Assembly: GCF_029714325.1 (NCBI RefSeq) | Contig: NZ_CP121666.1 | Span: forward strand, 7,099,001 to 7,163,000 | DNA: 64,000 bases | From: Bradyrhizobium sp. CB1717 | GTDB taxonomy: Bacteria > Pseudomonadota > Alphaproteobacteria > Rhizobiales > Xanthobacteraceae | Direction: 5' to 3' | Shown here: one piece after another, positions 32,317-41,558 of the stretch | How positions within the stretch are numbered: position 1 is the stretch's first letter | How the letters are laid out: each line of letters begins with the position of its first letter | Made by a program: the position numbers and the translations under genes | The notes under the pieces: model-generated | The model's database searches: none | What the model saw: only the letters and a program-made list of their open reading frames with translations | What the model was told of the DNA's origin: nothing

Positions 32317-33251
32317 GTGCGTTGACACAATCGACTCCGGCCGCGGCACGGTCCGATGCCGCGCCGGAGAAGGAGCTGCGGCCGCCGTCCTACTGGCCGT
32401 TCGTGGTGCCGGCGCTGGTCGTCGTGCTCGCGATCATCATCTTCCCGTGGGTCTTCACGATCTGGATGAGCCTGAACGAATGGAAGGTCGGCGCGCCGAC
32501 CACCTTCGTCGGGTTCTCCAACTATCTGCGCCTCACGAGCGATCCGCGCTTTCTCGAAGCGGTCGGCCACACGCTGGTCTACACCGTGCTGTCGGTGGTG
32601 CTGCCGCTGATCCTCGGCACGCTCTCGGCCGTGGTGTTTCACCAGAACTTCGCCGGTCGCGGATTTCTGCGCGGCGTCTTCATCATGCCGATGATGGCGA
32701 CGCCGGTGGCGATCGCGCTGGTGTGGACCATGATGTTCCACCCGCAGCTCGGCGTGCTGAACTATCTGCTGTCGCTGGTCGGGATTCCCGCACAGCTCTG
32801 GGTCTTCCACCCCGCAACCGTGATTCCCTCGCTGGTGCTGGTCGAGACCTGGCAATGGACGCCGCTGGTCATGCTGATCGTGCTCGGCGGCCTCGCCGCG
32901 ATCCCGACCGAGCCTTACGAAAGCGCGCAGATCGACGGCGCCAGCTTCTGGCAGGTGTTCCGCTTCATCACGCTGCCGCTGATCATGCCGTTCCTGTTCA
33001 TCGCCGGCATGATCCGCATGATCGACGCGGTGAAGAGCTTCGACATCATCTTCGCGATCACGCAGGGCGGACCGGGCTCGGCGTCGGAGACCATCAACAT
33101 CTATCTCTATAGCGTCGCCTTCACCTATTACGATCTCGGTTACGGCTCGGCGATCGCGGTCGTGTTCTTCCTGCTGATTGTCCTGCTTGCGGCGGTGATG
33201 CTCTACGCCCGCCAGCGCATGCTGTGGACCGAGATCGCGAGGGGCGCATGA
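32313..33251 (+). CDS. ABC transporter permease, MalF/UgpA type
   Basis: A 312-residue inner-membrane protein with six membrane segments and the EAA-like loop PYESAQIDGASFWQVFRFITLPLI that docks the ATPase. It ends FAITQGGPGSASETINIYLYS, typical of MalF-type sugar permeases. The start is a GTG overlapping the previous stop. It forms the transport channel with the next gene product. Confidence 0.92.
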   Translation: MSALTQSTPAAARSDAAPEKELRPPSYWPFVVPALVVVLAIIIFPWVFTIWMSLNEWKVGAPTTFVGFSNYLRLTSDPRFLEAVGHTLVYTVLSVVLPLILGTLSAVVFHQNFAGRGFLRGVFIMPMMATPVAIALVWTMMFHPQLGVLNYLLSLVGIPAQLWVFHPATVIPSLVLVETWQWTPLVMLIVLGGLAAIPTEPYESAQIDGASFWQVFRFITLPLIMPFLFIAGMIRMIDAVKSFDIIFAITQGGPGSASETINIYLYSVAFTYYDLGYGSAIAVVFFLLIVLLAAVMLYARQRMLWTEIARGA

Positions 33252-34072
33252 CACCCCGTCAGATCATCGGCAAGATCGGCCTGTGGCTCTCTGTCTTCGT
33301 CATCGTCTCGCCGGCAATCCTGTTCTTCCTCTGGATGATCTCGCTGTCGCTCAAGTTCGAGGTCGACAATGCCGCCTACCCGCCGGTGTTCTTTCCGGAT
33401 CGCATCGCCTGGAAGAACTATGCCGACGTGCTCGCCTCCAACCGCTTCCTGACCTATTTCATGAACAGCCTGATCGTCACCGGCAGCGCGACGTTGCTGG
33501 CGCTCATGGTCGGCGTCCCTGCCGGCTACGGCATCGCCCGCATGGCCGCGCACAAATCCGCGATCGTGATCCTGATCGCCCGCATCACGCCGGGCCTGTC
33601 CTATTTGATCCCGCTGTTCCTGCTGTTCCAGTGGCTCGGTCTGCTCGGCACGCTGGTGCCGCAGATCATCATCCATCTCGTCGTGACCGTGCCGATCGTG
33701 ATCTGGATCATGATCGGCTATTTCGAGACGACCCCGATGGAGCTGGAGGAAGCCGCCCTGATCGACGGTGCCGGGCGCTGGCAGGTGTTCCGCCACGTCG
33801 CGCTGCCGATCGCAAAACCCGGCGTCGCGGTCGCGTTCATCCTCGCCGTGATCTTCTCCTGGAACAATTTTGTGTTTGGCATCGTGCTGGCGGGGCGCGA
33901 GACGCGCACCCTGCCCGTTGCGGTCTACAACATGATCTCGTTCGACCAGCTCAGCTGGGGCCCGCTGGCCGCCGCCGCGCTGATCGTCACCTTCCCGGTT
34001 CTGTTGCTGACGGTGTTCGCGCAGCGGCAGATCGTGGCCGGGCTCACGGCGGGGGCCGTCAAGGGCGGCTAA
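33248..34072 (+). CDS. ABC transporter permease, MalG/UgpE type
   Basis: A 274-residue permease with six membrane segments. The EAA loop is ELEEAALIDGAGRWQVFRHVALPI, and the NFVFGIVLAGRETRTLPVAVY stretch is typical of MalG proteins. The ATG overlaps the end of the first permease by 4 nt. No ATP-binding subunit follows; the next gene is on the other strand, so the importer must borrow an ATPase encoded elsewhere. Confidence 0.92.
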   Translation: MTPRQIIGKIGLWLSVFVIVSPAILFFLWMISLSLKFEVDNAAYPPVFFPDRIAWKNYADVLASNRFLTYFMNSLIVTGSATLLALMVGVPAGYGIARMAAHKSAIVILIARITPGLSYLIPLFLLFQWLGLLGTLVPQIIIHLVVTVPIVIWIMIGYFETTPMELEEAALIDGAGRWQVFRHVALPIAKPGVAVAFILAVIFSWNNFVFGIVLAGRETRTLPVAVYNMISFDQLSWGPLAAAALIVTFPVLLLTVFAQRQIVAGLTAGAVKGG

Positions 34073-34081
34073 AATGAAGCG

Positions 34082-34106
34082 GCCGGGCGACACGGCGTCG
34101 CCCGGC
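34082..34106. terminator. Hairpin between convergent genes
   Basis: GCCGGGCGAC-ACGGC-GTCGCCCGGC is a perfect 10-bp stem with a 5-nt loop, 10 bp after the permease stop and facing the end of the NCS2-like permease. There is no T-run, so efficiency is uncertain, but the position fits a bidirectional transcription end. Confidence 0.6.
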
Positions 34107-34125
34107 TGCCACTAATGCGTGTACT

Positions 34126-35793
34126 CTACTCCGCCGGCGCGGCGTGCATCTCCGGATGCGCGGCGTAGTGCTCGGTGGTGCCGAGCTTGCTGGCCGCGAA
34201 CAGTCCGGCGGCCATCACGGCGTAGGCAAACGCGACCGCGGGCGTGACGCCGAAGCCGCCGCCGATGCCGACGGCTTCGCCGTGCATGAAGCCGAAATAG
34301 GTCAGCACCGCACCGACCAGCGCAAAGCTTGATGCCTTCTCGAAGTCGCGCTCGATGATGAAGACGCCGATTGCGCCGAGGATGAGGCCGCCGAGGATGG
34401 AGCCGCCGCCCATGACTTCGAGGCCGTGATAGAACACGCCCTGCTGCGGCAGCGCCGCGACCGCAGCCGTCTTGACCGCGTCGGCCTTGTCGGCCGCCAT
34501 GCCGCCGACGGTTGCCGCAGCCGTCATGGTCGAGGCCAGCATGGTGTCGATCTGGAGCTTGGCCCAGGCGGCCAGATGCGGCGTCAGCGCCAGCACGATC
34601 GCCGGCGCGTGCTTGACCGGCGTGGTCTGGAACGCCTGCGCGCCGATCAGCATGCCGATGTAGAGCAGGATCGGCGAAATCGCGACGACAGGCACCAACG
34701 CCAGCAGCACCGAGATGATGCCGAACCAGGCCAGCACCACCACCATGATGCCGGTCGCGGCGGAGTAGCCGATGCGGCCGCCCATCGCCTTCCAGCCGGG
34801 ATGGCCGATATAGACGGCGTTGATGAAGGGATTGCCCATCAGGCAGCCGATCAGGCTGACGACGCCGTCGGCGGTCAGCACCCGCGTGGTCGGATATTCG
34901 TCGCCGGCCGCTTCCGCGCTCTCGACATTGTCCATGGCCTCGACGAGATCATAGATGCCGAACGGAATGGCGGTGACCAGGATGATGCCGAGGAACTCGA
35001 AGCCGGAGAAGACGTAGCCGACGGCCGGGATCGGCACCGAGAAGCCGAAATTGGCAAAGGCCGCGCCAACACCGGCGATGCTCAAGCCACCGAGGCCGAG
35101 GCCGAACAGGTTGGAGCCCCAGGCGATGATCATGCCGGCCGCGATGGCGACGAGGCCTGCGGGAATGCCGCGCCAATATTTCACGCCGCCGAACCAGCTC
35201 ACCAGGATGATGGCGAAGCAGACGAGACCGATCTGCGGCGTCATGTACATCTCGAGCGCCGGCCGCATCGAGATGAAGGTGACGGAGACGCCGGCGAGCG
35301 TGCCGAGCAGCGCCGCACGCGGCGTGATCTTGCGGATGAACGGCGCGATAAAGCCGCCGATCATCAGAATAAAACTCTGGAAGAACACCCAGACGAGGCC
35401 GGCCGACCAGCCCTTGAGCGGATCGCCGGTCTTCAGCGTGATCGGCAGCATGATCACGAAGGTGACGATGAACATGTGCGGCACGCTGACGCCCGAGGGT
35501 AGCGCGCAGACGTCGTTGCGGCCGGTCTTCTGCGCGAGGCGGTAGGCGAGATACGCATAATAGAAGGTGGACAGGCACATCATCAGCCCGAGCGCGGGCA
35601 GGATGCGGCCGAACACGAGGCTGTCAGGCATCTTCAAGACGAAGCGCAACAGGCCCGTGAGCACCAGCATGTTGACGAGGATGTTGGTGCCGAAGCCGAA
35701 AAACGCGTTCCAGTCGCCCGATGTCCATAGCGCCGGCTTGAAATCGGACTTGTTCAGATCAGAACTGCCTGCCGTCCCCGTCAATGTGCTCAT
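34126..35793 (-). CDS. NCS2-like (xanthine/uracil-type) membrane permease
   Basis: A 555-residue protein with about 12-14 membrane segments. GFGTNILVNMLVLTG and ALPSGVSVPHMF resemble nucleobase-cation symporter-2/SulP fold proteins; FGIYDLVEAMDNVESAEAAGDE is the probable substrate-site helix (an E...N...E pattern seen in AzgA/NCS2 proteins). It follows the cysteine hydrolase gene by only 10 bp on the same strand, so it probably imports the hydrolase substrate, plausibly a ureide, biuret or heterocyclic nitrogen compound. The family placement is moderate and the substrate inferred. Confidence 0.7.
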   Translation of the reverse strand: MSTLTGTAGSSDLNKSDFKPALWTSGDWNAFFGFGTNILVNMLVLTGLLRFVLKMPDSLVFGRILPALGLMMCLSTFYYAYLAYRLAQKTGRNDVCALPSGVSVPHMFIVTFVIMLPITLKTGDPLKGWSAGLVWVFFQSFILMIGGFIAPFIRKITPRAALLGTLAGVSVTFISMRPALEMYMTPQIGLVCFAIILVSWFGGVKYWRGIPAGLVAIAAGMIIAWGSNLFGLGLGGLSIAGVGAAFANFGFSVPIPAVGYVFSGFEFLGIILVTAIPFGIYDLVEAMDNVESAEAAGDEYPTTRVLTADGVVSLIGCLMGNPFINAVYIGHPGWKAMGGRIGYSAATGIMVVVLAWFGIISVLLALVPVVAISPILLYIGMLIGAQAFQTTPVKHAPAIVLALTPHLAAWAKLQIDTMLASTMTAAATVGGMAADKADAVKTAAVAALPQQGVFYHGLEVMGGGSILGGLILGAIGVFIIERDFEKASSFALVGAVLTYFGFMHGEAVGIGGGFGVTPAVAFAYAVMAAGLFAASKLGTTEHYAAHPEMHAAPAE

Positions 35794-35803
35794 GATAATA
35801 CCC

Positions 35804-36502
35804 CTATGTGGTCGAAACTTTCATTGCCTCCAGAACTGCGGCTGAATCTGTGACCCAGCCGAAGATGCCGCCCTGGGCCTTGATCATTTTCAGGCCCATC
35901 TCGTGAAACTCGGGGAAGTAGGATGCGCAGCCGTCGGAAATGACGACGCAGCGATAGCCGCGGTCATTGGCCTCGCGCACCGTGGTGTTGACGCAGACCT
36001 CGGTGGTGACGCCGCACACCAGAAGATTCTCGATGCCGTATTTCTCCAGCACGTCGGTGAGCTCGGTGGCGTAGAACGCGCCCTTGCCCGGCTTGTCGAT
36101 CACGACCTCGCTGTCGAGCGGATAGAGCTCGGGAATGATGTCGTGGCCGGCTTCGCCGCGAATGAGGATGCGGCCCATCGGGCCGGGATCGCCGATGCGG
36201 AGGCTCGGCGCGCCGCGCTCGACTTTCGCTGGCGGCGCGTCGGAGAGATCGGGCAGATGGCCCTCGCGGGTGTGGATCACCAGCATGCCGGTATCGCGCG
36301 CCGCCTTCAGCACCGCGCCGATCGGCTTCACCGCGCGCGCGAGCTGCCTGACGTCGTTGCCCAGCGTCTCGCCGAAGCCGCCGGGCTCCATGAAATCGCG
36401 CTGCATGTCGATGATGAGAAGCGCGGTGGCGGGCCAGTCGAGCTTGATCGGCTCGGGCTCGGCGCTGATGACGCCCGGTGTCGGCTTGGCTGAGTTCAAC
36501 AT
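35804..36502 (-). CDS. Isochorismatase-fold cysteine hydrolase, biuret-hydrolase-like
   Basis: A 232-residue cysteine hydrolase. The triad is visible: Asp36 ([12 protein letters not shown]), Lys140 ([13 protein letters not shown]) and Cys170 ([19 protein letters not shown]). The [25 protein letters not shown] stretch (about 119-143) and the [12 protein letters not shown] end are closest in memory to biuret amidohydrolases and ureidoacrylate-type amidases. It probably releases ammonia or allophanate from a small amide in the cytoplasm. First gene of a two-gene operon with the permease; an operator-like dyad lies 55 bp upstream. Confidence 0.82.
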   Translation of the reverse strand: MLNSAKPTPGVISAEPEPIKLDWPATALLIIDMQRDFMEPGGFGETLGNDVRQLARAVKPIGAVLKAARDTGMLVIHTREGHLPDLSDAPPAKVERGAPSLRIGDPGPMGRILIRGEAGHDIIPELYPLDSEVVIDKPGKGAFYATELTDVLEKYGIENLLVCGVTTEVCVNTTVREANDRGYRCVVISDGCASYFPEFHEMGLKMIKAQGGIFGWVTDSAAVLEAMKVSTT

Positions 36503-36556
36503 GACGCAGGCCCCCGCGAGAACTCTCTTTGCCAGGAGTTCTGCAAGCGCCGTGCC

Positions 36557-36568
36557 ATTGTGTACAAT
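36557..36568. promoter_or_regulatory. ATTGT-GT-ACAAT operator-like dyad
   Basis: A perfect 5-bp inverted repeat with a 2-bp spacer, 55 bp upstream of the hydrolase gene. Sites of the form TTGT-N2-ACAA are bound by many FadR/FCD-type GntR regulators, and the surrounding DNA is unusually A/T-rich. No GntR gene is in the window, so the regulator is unknown. Confidence 0.45.
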
Positions 36569-36707
36569 TGCGACCGGACCGACGGTGCGCGGAAATTTAC
36601 TGCGCTGTCAGAATGTTATGGGAGGAGTGCGGGTCTGCTTATTCGCTGTGCGACGGCTTTACGGCGTGCATTTGCTCAAAGCATGAGCGACGACCGAGCC
36701 CGCTTTT

Positions 36708-37664
36708 CTAGCGGGCAGTATCTCCGTACAGCCGCCGATACTCGTCCTCATACGGCGCATAGGAGTCCTTCAGCGTCGCCATGTTCAGCAACATCGTCGC
36801 GACCACCGTACCCGCCTTGTCGAACACGCGCGTCTTTGCCCAGGCGCTCTCGGTGCGACGGCTGCCGGAGAGTGCGACCACCTCGCGCTCGACCTCGTAC
36901 TCTTCGTCGACGAAGAGCGGCCCCTTCACCAGTCGGATCTCCTGGTCGGCAAACAGGCCGACGGCCGGTCCCTTGGCCGGCAGCGGATCCTCTTTGGAGC
37001 GGTACTGGAACAGCACGCTCAGCATCTCCATCGGGATGATGGCCCTGCTCCATGGATTGTCGGTGCCCGAGTAGTACGGCGAGCTCTCGGTGATGACGGC
37101 GAGCTTCTGCCTGAGCGAGAACGGATAGAGGTCGCCCATGTTCTGGTCGAACGCCATCCGCACCGTCTGCCGCTTGCTCGTCTGCGCCACCTTGACGTCG
37201 CGCAGGATCACGGGATCGGTCAGCGGTTTGAGCTCGCCGAGACGGGTCTCGAGCGCGGTCGCGACCGCAGCGTCGCCGACCGAGGCCGTCCCGCGCAGCA
37301 CCTCGGTGCCGTCGCGCTTGACCATCTGGATCTGACACTGGCTTGTGCCCGGCAACGGCTTCGACAGGATCGCCTGCACCTCCTCGCCCTCGTAGCAGAC
37401 GCTGCGGTAATGCGCGGACAGGCAGCCGCTCTCGAACCAGGCCTGCCCCCAGAGCCGCGCACCGAGCGGGGCGAACTGGCTGAAATGCGTCGGGCCTTCG
37501 ATGGTGCCGCCCTTGAAGCCGAGCTTCTGCGCGGTGGCATCGTCATGGATGGAGGCGTGCGCATCGTAAGTTTGCGCCTGCAGCATCTGGCGCGGCTTAC
37601 GCCACGGGCCGATCAGCGTCTCCGCAGTCTCGGTGATCTCGGTCTCGAATGCGTTTGCGGTCAT
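36708..37664 (-). CDS. MaoC-like/hot-dog domain protein
   Basis: A 318-residue protein with two hot-dog-like halves. HASIHDDATAQKLGFKGGTIEGPTHFSQ (about 35-62) resembles the hydratase motif region of MaoC-type proteins, and EVQAILSKPLPGTSQCQI gives the following strands. The second half ends ATMLLNMATLKDSYAPYEDEY. It may act on a CoA thioester. The start at 37664 follows GGAGGAAAG at good spacing; the longer frame has no support. Divergent from the large ferredoxin oxidoreductase gene, which degrades aryl-keto acids, so a role in aromatic acyl-CoA metabolism is possible. Confidence 0.75.
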   Translation of the reverse strand: MTANAFETEITETAETLIGPWRKPRQMLQAQTYDAHASIHDDATAQKLGFKGGTIEGPTHFSQFAPLGARLWGQAWFESGCLSAHYRSVCYEGEEVQAILSKPLPGTSQCQIQMVKRDGTEVLRGTASVGDAAVATALETRLGELKPLTDPVILRDVKVAQTSKRQTVRMAFDQNMGDLYPFSLRQKLAVITESSPYYSGTDNPWSRAIIPMEMLSVLFQYRSKEDPLPAKGPAVGLFADQEIRLVKGPLFVDEEYEVEREVVALSGSRRTESAWAKTRVFDKAGTVVATMLLNMATLKDSYAPYEDEYRRLYGDTAR

Positions 37665-37830
37665 GGCTTTCCTCCACAGGCAGCCATGACTAACAGGACC
37701 GCCACGGATGCGGCCAGCGATATTGACTTCGCCTGTCCATGCTTTTGACTGGCAACACCCGCTTCGCAAGCCGCCGCTCTTTCCGCGGCGCAAAATCCCC
37801 GCCGAACCAAGAAGAACAAGGACCTCCGAA

Positions 37831-40800
37831 ATGACGCTGATGCAGGTCGAGCTGGACGACAAATACCGGCTCGAATCGAAGCGGATCTTCCTGTCCGGCA
37901 CGCAGGCCCTGGTTCGATTGCCCATGTTGCAGCGCGAACGCGACCGGCTCCAAGGCCTCAACACCGGCGGTTTCATCTCAGGCTATCGCGGTTCCCCGCT
38001 CGGCATGTACGACCACGCGCTCTGGCGCGCGAAGTCGCATCTGCAGCAGCACGACATCGCCTTCGTCCCCGGCCTGAACGAGGACCTGGCGGCGACTGCG
38101 GTCTGGGGCAGCCAGCAGGTCGGACTGTTCCCCGGCGCCAAGGTCGATGGCGTGTTCGGCATCTGGTACGGCAAGGGGCCCGGCGTCGACCGCTCGGTCG
38201 ACGCGCTCAAGCACGCCAATGCGGCCGGCACCTCGCTCAATGGCGGCGTGCTGGCGCTCGCCGGCGACGATCACGGCTGCCAGTCCTCGACGCTGGCGCA
38301 TCAGAGCGAGCAGGTGTTCGCCGCGGCGCTGATTCCCGTGATCAATCCGGCGACGCTGCAGGACTATCTCGATCTCGGCCTCTACGGTTTCGCGCTGTCG
38401 CGCTTCTCCGGCTGCTGGGTCGGCTTCAAGGCGATCAGCGAGACGGTCGAGAGCTCGGCCTCGATTGACAGCGATCCTGAACGCATCAAGATCGTGCTCC
38501 CCGACGATTTCGAGATGCCGCCCGGCGGCCTCAACATCCGCTGGCCCGATCCGCCGCTGGAGGCCGAGAAGCGCCTGTTCGGCCCGAAGATGGCGGCGGT
38601 GCAGGCCTTCGCCCGCGCCAACCAGCTCGACCGCATCGTGCTCGATTCCAAGCCGGCCCGGCTCGGCATCGTCGCGACCGGCAAGGCCTATCTCGATCTG
38701 CGTCAGGCCCTCGCCGACTTAGGCATCACCGACAAGGACGCGCAGGACCTCGGTCTTCGCATCTACAAGGTCGCGCTGACCTGGCCGCTGGAGGAAAGCG
38801 GCGCCAGGCGTTTCGCCGAAGGTCTGCAGGACGTGCTGGTGGTCGAGGAGAAGCGTGGCTTCATCGAAGACCAGCTCATGCGCATCCTCTACAACATCGA
38901 TGCGTCCAGGCGCCCGACCGTCACCGGAAAACGCGACGAGCGCGGCGCGCCGCTGCTGCCGAGCGAGGGCGAGCTGACGCCGACCATCGTCGCGGGTGCA
39001 GTCCTGGCGCGGCTGCGCAAGCTTGGCCATCACAGCCCGGTGCTGGAGCAGCGGCTGGCGCGGCTGGAAGCCTTCGACAATCCCGTCGCCACCAGCACCC
39101 AGATCAAGCTCGCGCGCACGCCATTCTTCTGCTCGGGCTGCCCTCACAACACCTCGACGCGCGTGCCCGAGGGCAGCCGCGCTATGGCCGGCATCGGCTG
39201 CCACGGCATGGCTCTGAGCATGCCGACGCGCCGCACCGATCTGATCTCGCATATGGGCGCCGAGGGCGTGAACTGGATCGGCCAGTCGCCCTTCACCACC
39301 GAGACGCACATCTTCCAGAATCTCGGTGACGGCACCTACACCCATTCGGGGCTTCTCGCTCTCCGCGCGGCTTCGGCCGCCGGCATCAACATCACCTACA
39401 AGATCCTCTACAACGACGCCGTCGCGATGACCGGCGGCCAGCCGGCCGAAGGCAGCTTCAATGTCGCGCAGATCGCACATCAGGTCTGGGCCGAGGGCGT
39501 CAAGCGGCTGGCGATCGTCTCCGACGATCCCAGCAAATACCCTGAAGGCAACTACTTCCCGCAGGGCGCGACCATCCATCACCGCCGCGAGCTCGATGCC
39601 GTGCAGCGCGAGCTGCGCGACATCAAGGGCCTCACGGTCATCATCTACGACCAGACCTGCGCGGCGGAAAAGCGCCGCCGCCGCAAGCGCGGCCTTTATC
39701 CCGATCCCGCCAAGCGCGCCTTCATCAACGAACTCGTCTGCGAAGGCTGCGGCGACTGCTCGCAGGCCTCCAACTGCGTTTCGGTGCAGCCGCTCGAAAC
39801 CGAATTCGGCCGCAAGCGCCAGATCGACCAGTCGAACTGCAACAAGGACTTTTCCTGCGTCGAGGGCTTTTGCCCGAGCTTTGTCACCGTGCATGGCGGC
39901 AGCCTGAAGCGCATGAAGACGTCAGCGGTCGATTCCGGGCAGCTCTTCGCCGATTTGCCGCTGCCGCCCGCACGCGAGCTGGACGGCCCCTACAACATTC
40001 TCGTCACTGGCATCGGCGGCACCGGCGTCATCACCATCGGCGCGCTGCTCGGCATGGCCGCCCATGTCGACGGCCGCGGCTGCTCGGCGCTCGACTTCAC
40101 CGGCCTGTCGCAGAAGAACGGCGCGGTGATGAGCCACGTGCGCATCGCCCCGAAGCCGGAAGATATCTCCGCGGTCCGCATCACCACCGGCGGCGCCGAC
40201 GTCATTCTCGGCTGCGACATGATCGTCTCGGCCGGCCCGACTGCGCTCAGCCGCGCCGAGCGCGGCGTGACCAAGGCCTACATCAACGCCGACTTGCAGC
40301 CGACCGCTAGCTTCGTGCAGAATCCCGATCTCGATTTCGAGATGGGCACGATGCAGACAGTGCTGCGCGACGCCATTGGCGACAAGAACCTCGACATCAT
40401 CGACGCCACGGGCATTGCCGCCGCGCTGATGGGCGACAGCATCGCGACCAATCCCTTCATGCTCGGCTTCGCCTTCCAGAAAGGCGCGATCCCGCTGTCA
40501 CTGGAGGCCCTGCTCCGCGCCATCGAGATCAACGGCGCCGCTATCGAGATGAACAAGCTCGCCTTCACCTGGGGGCGCCTTGCCGCCCACGACATGTCGC
40601 GGGTGCGCAGCGTGCTCCAGTTCAAGAGCCGGGCCGCAGCGCCGGTGAAATCGCTAGACGACATCATCGCGGCTCGCGCGGGGTTTTTGACGGACTATCA
40701 GGACAAGGCATATGCCGACCGCTACCTTGCGGCCGTAGCGAAGGTGCGCAAGGCGGAGCACGCTGCCTTTCCCGCGTCCACCGAGCTGACGGAAGCCGTG

Positions 40801-41307
40801 GCGAAGAACCTGTTCAAGCTGATGTCCTACAAGGACGAGTACGAGGTTGCGCGGCTCTATACCGACGGCAGCTTTGCCAGGAAGGTGTCCGAAAAATTCG
40901 ACGGCGACTTCACGCTGAAGTATCACCTGGCACCGCCGATCTTCGCCAAGCGCGACAAGGCGACCGGGCGTCTTCAGAAGCAGGAGTTCGGCAGCTGGAT
41001 GATCCATGCCTTCCGCGTGCTGGCGAAGCTGAAATTCCTGCGCGGCGGCGCGTTCGATCCGTTCGGCCGCACCGAGGAGCGGCGGACCGAGCGGAAGCTG
41101 ATCGAGGATTATTTTGCGATGATCGATGGGCGGGTCGCCGGGCTGAAGGCGGAGCAGATCCCGCTGCTGGCACGGCTCGCGCGCGTGCCGGAGAGCATCC
41201 GCGGCTTCGGGCACGTCAAGGAAGCCAACATCAAGCTGGCGGCGACCGAGACGGCGCGGCTGGAAGCGGAGCTCGAGAACAGCCGTTTTGCAGTGGCGGC
41301 GGAGTAG
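37831..41307 (+). CDS. Fused indolepyruvate ferredoxin oxidoreductase
   Basis: A 1158-residue single-chain enzyme with alpha and beta parts fused. The order is a pyrimidine-binding domain (GFISGYRGSPLGMYD at about 47-61; PGLNEDLAATAVWGSQ), a TPP domain (FCSGCPHNTSTRVPEGSRAMAGIGCHGM and GDGTYTHSG) and a cluster region with CEGCGDCSQASNC and CNKDFSCVEGFCPSF. It ends with the gamma-type domain (NILVTGIGGTGVITIGALLG). It oxidatively decarboxylates aryl 2-keto acids such as indolepyruvate to acyl-CoA with ferredoxin as acceptor. Of the possible starts, 37831 (MTLMQVELDDKY) matches the usual N-terminus. Confidence 0.9.
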   Translation: MTLMQVELDDKYRLESKRIFLSGTQALVRLPMLQRERDRLQGLNTGGFISGYRGSPLGMYDHALWRAKSHLQQHDIAFVPGLNEDLAATAVWGSQQVGLFPGAKVDGVFGIWYGKGPGVDRSVDALKHANAAGTSLNGGVLALAGDDHGCQSSTLAHQSEQVFAAALIPVINPATLQDYLDLGLYGFALSRFSGCWVGFKAISETVESSASIDSDPERIKIVLPDDFEMPPGGLNIRWPDPPLEAEKRLFGPKMAAVQAFARANQLDRIVLDSKPARLGIVATGKAYLDLRQALADLGITDKDAQDLGLRIYKVALTWPLEESGARRFAEGLQDVLVVEEKRGFIEDQLMRILYNIDASRRPTVTGKRDERGAPLLPSEGELTPTIVAGAVLARLRKLGHHSPVLEQRLARLEAFDNPVATSTQIKLARTPFFCSGCPHNTSTRVPEGSRAMAGIGCHGMALSMPTRRTDLISHMGAEGVNWIGQSPFTTETHIFQNLGDGTYTHSGLLALRAASAAGINITYKILYNDAVAMTGGQPAEGSFNVAQIAHQVWAEGVKRLAIVSDDPSKYPEGNYFPQGATIHHRRELDAVQRELRDIKGLTVIIYDQTCAAEKRRRRKRGLYPDPAKRAFINELVCEGCGDCSQASNCVSVQPLETEFGRKRQIDQSNCNKDFSCVEGFCPSFVTVHGGSLKRMKTSAVDSGQLFADLPLPPARELDGPYNILVTGIGGTGVITIGALLGMAAHVDGRGCSALDFTGLSQKNGAVMSHVRIAPKPEDISAVRITTGGADVILGCDMIVSAGPTALSRAERGVTKAYINADLQPTASFVQNPDLDFEMGTMQTVLRDAIGDKNLDIIDATGIAAALMGDSIATNPFMLGFAFQKGAIPLSLEALLRAIEINGAAIEMNKLAFTWGRLAAHDMSRVRSVLQFKSRAAAPVKSLDDIIAARAGFLTDYQDKAYADRYLAAVAKVRKAEHAAFPASTELTEAVAKNLFKLMSYKDEYEVARLYTDGSFARKVSEKFDGDFTLKYHLAPPIFAKRDKATGRLQKQEFGSWMIHAFRVLAKLKFLRGGAFDPFGRTEERRTERKLIEDYFAMIDGRVAGLKAEQIPLLARLARVPESIRGFGHVKEANIKLAATETARLEAELENSRFAVAAE

Positions 41308-41333
41308 TGGTTAGGGACGTCCAATCTCTCCAC

Positions 41334-41415
41334 GCGTCATTGCGAGGAACCCTTGCGACGAAGCAATCCAGAGTCTTTCCGCGGAGAGATGCTGGATTGC
41401 TGCGTTCGCAATGAC
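41334..41415. repeat. Palindromic intergenic repeat (CGTCATTGCGAGG type)
   Basis: CGTCATTGCGAGGAACCC and AAGCAATCCAG on the left are mirrored by CTGGATTGCTGCG and TTCGCAATGACG on the right. It is the widespread alphaproteobacterial intergenic palindrome and would form a long hairpin after the ferredoxin oxidoreductase gene. Confidence 0.85.
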
Positions 41416-41448
41416 GATGAGGAGACAGGCGCAAGCCTCATACTCACT

Positions 41449-41555
41449 GTCGTCGCCCGGCTTGACCGGGCGATCCAGTACTCCGAGACAGTTGTGGTTG
41501 AATCGATAAGCCGCGGCGTACTGGATGCCCCGCCTTCGCGGGGCATGACGGTGGT
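41449..41555. repeat. Second intergenic palindromic repeat (GTCGCCCGGCTTGACCGGGC type)
   Basis: TCGCCCGGCTTGACCGGGCG followed by ATCCAGTACTC is matched downstream by GTACTGGAT and GCCCCGCCTTCGCGGGGC, ending ATGACGGTGG. It contains two small local hairpins within a larger imperfect palindrome, as seen in several Rhizobiales genomes. Confidence 0.8.
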
Positions 41556-41558
41556 GGT

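Noticed and set aside
34426..35502. 358-codon plus-strand frame
   Set aside because: Antisense to the NCS2-like permease, with shadow composition.
38719..39894. 391-codon minus-strand frame
   Set aside because: Antisense to the TPP domain of the ferredoxin oxidoreductase.
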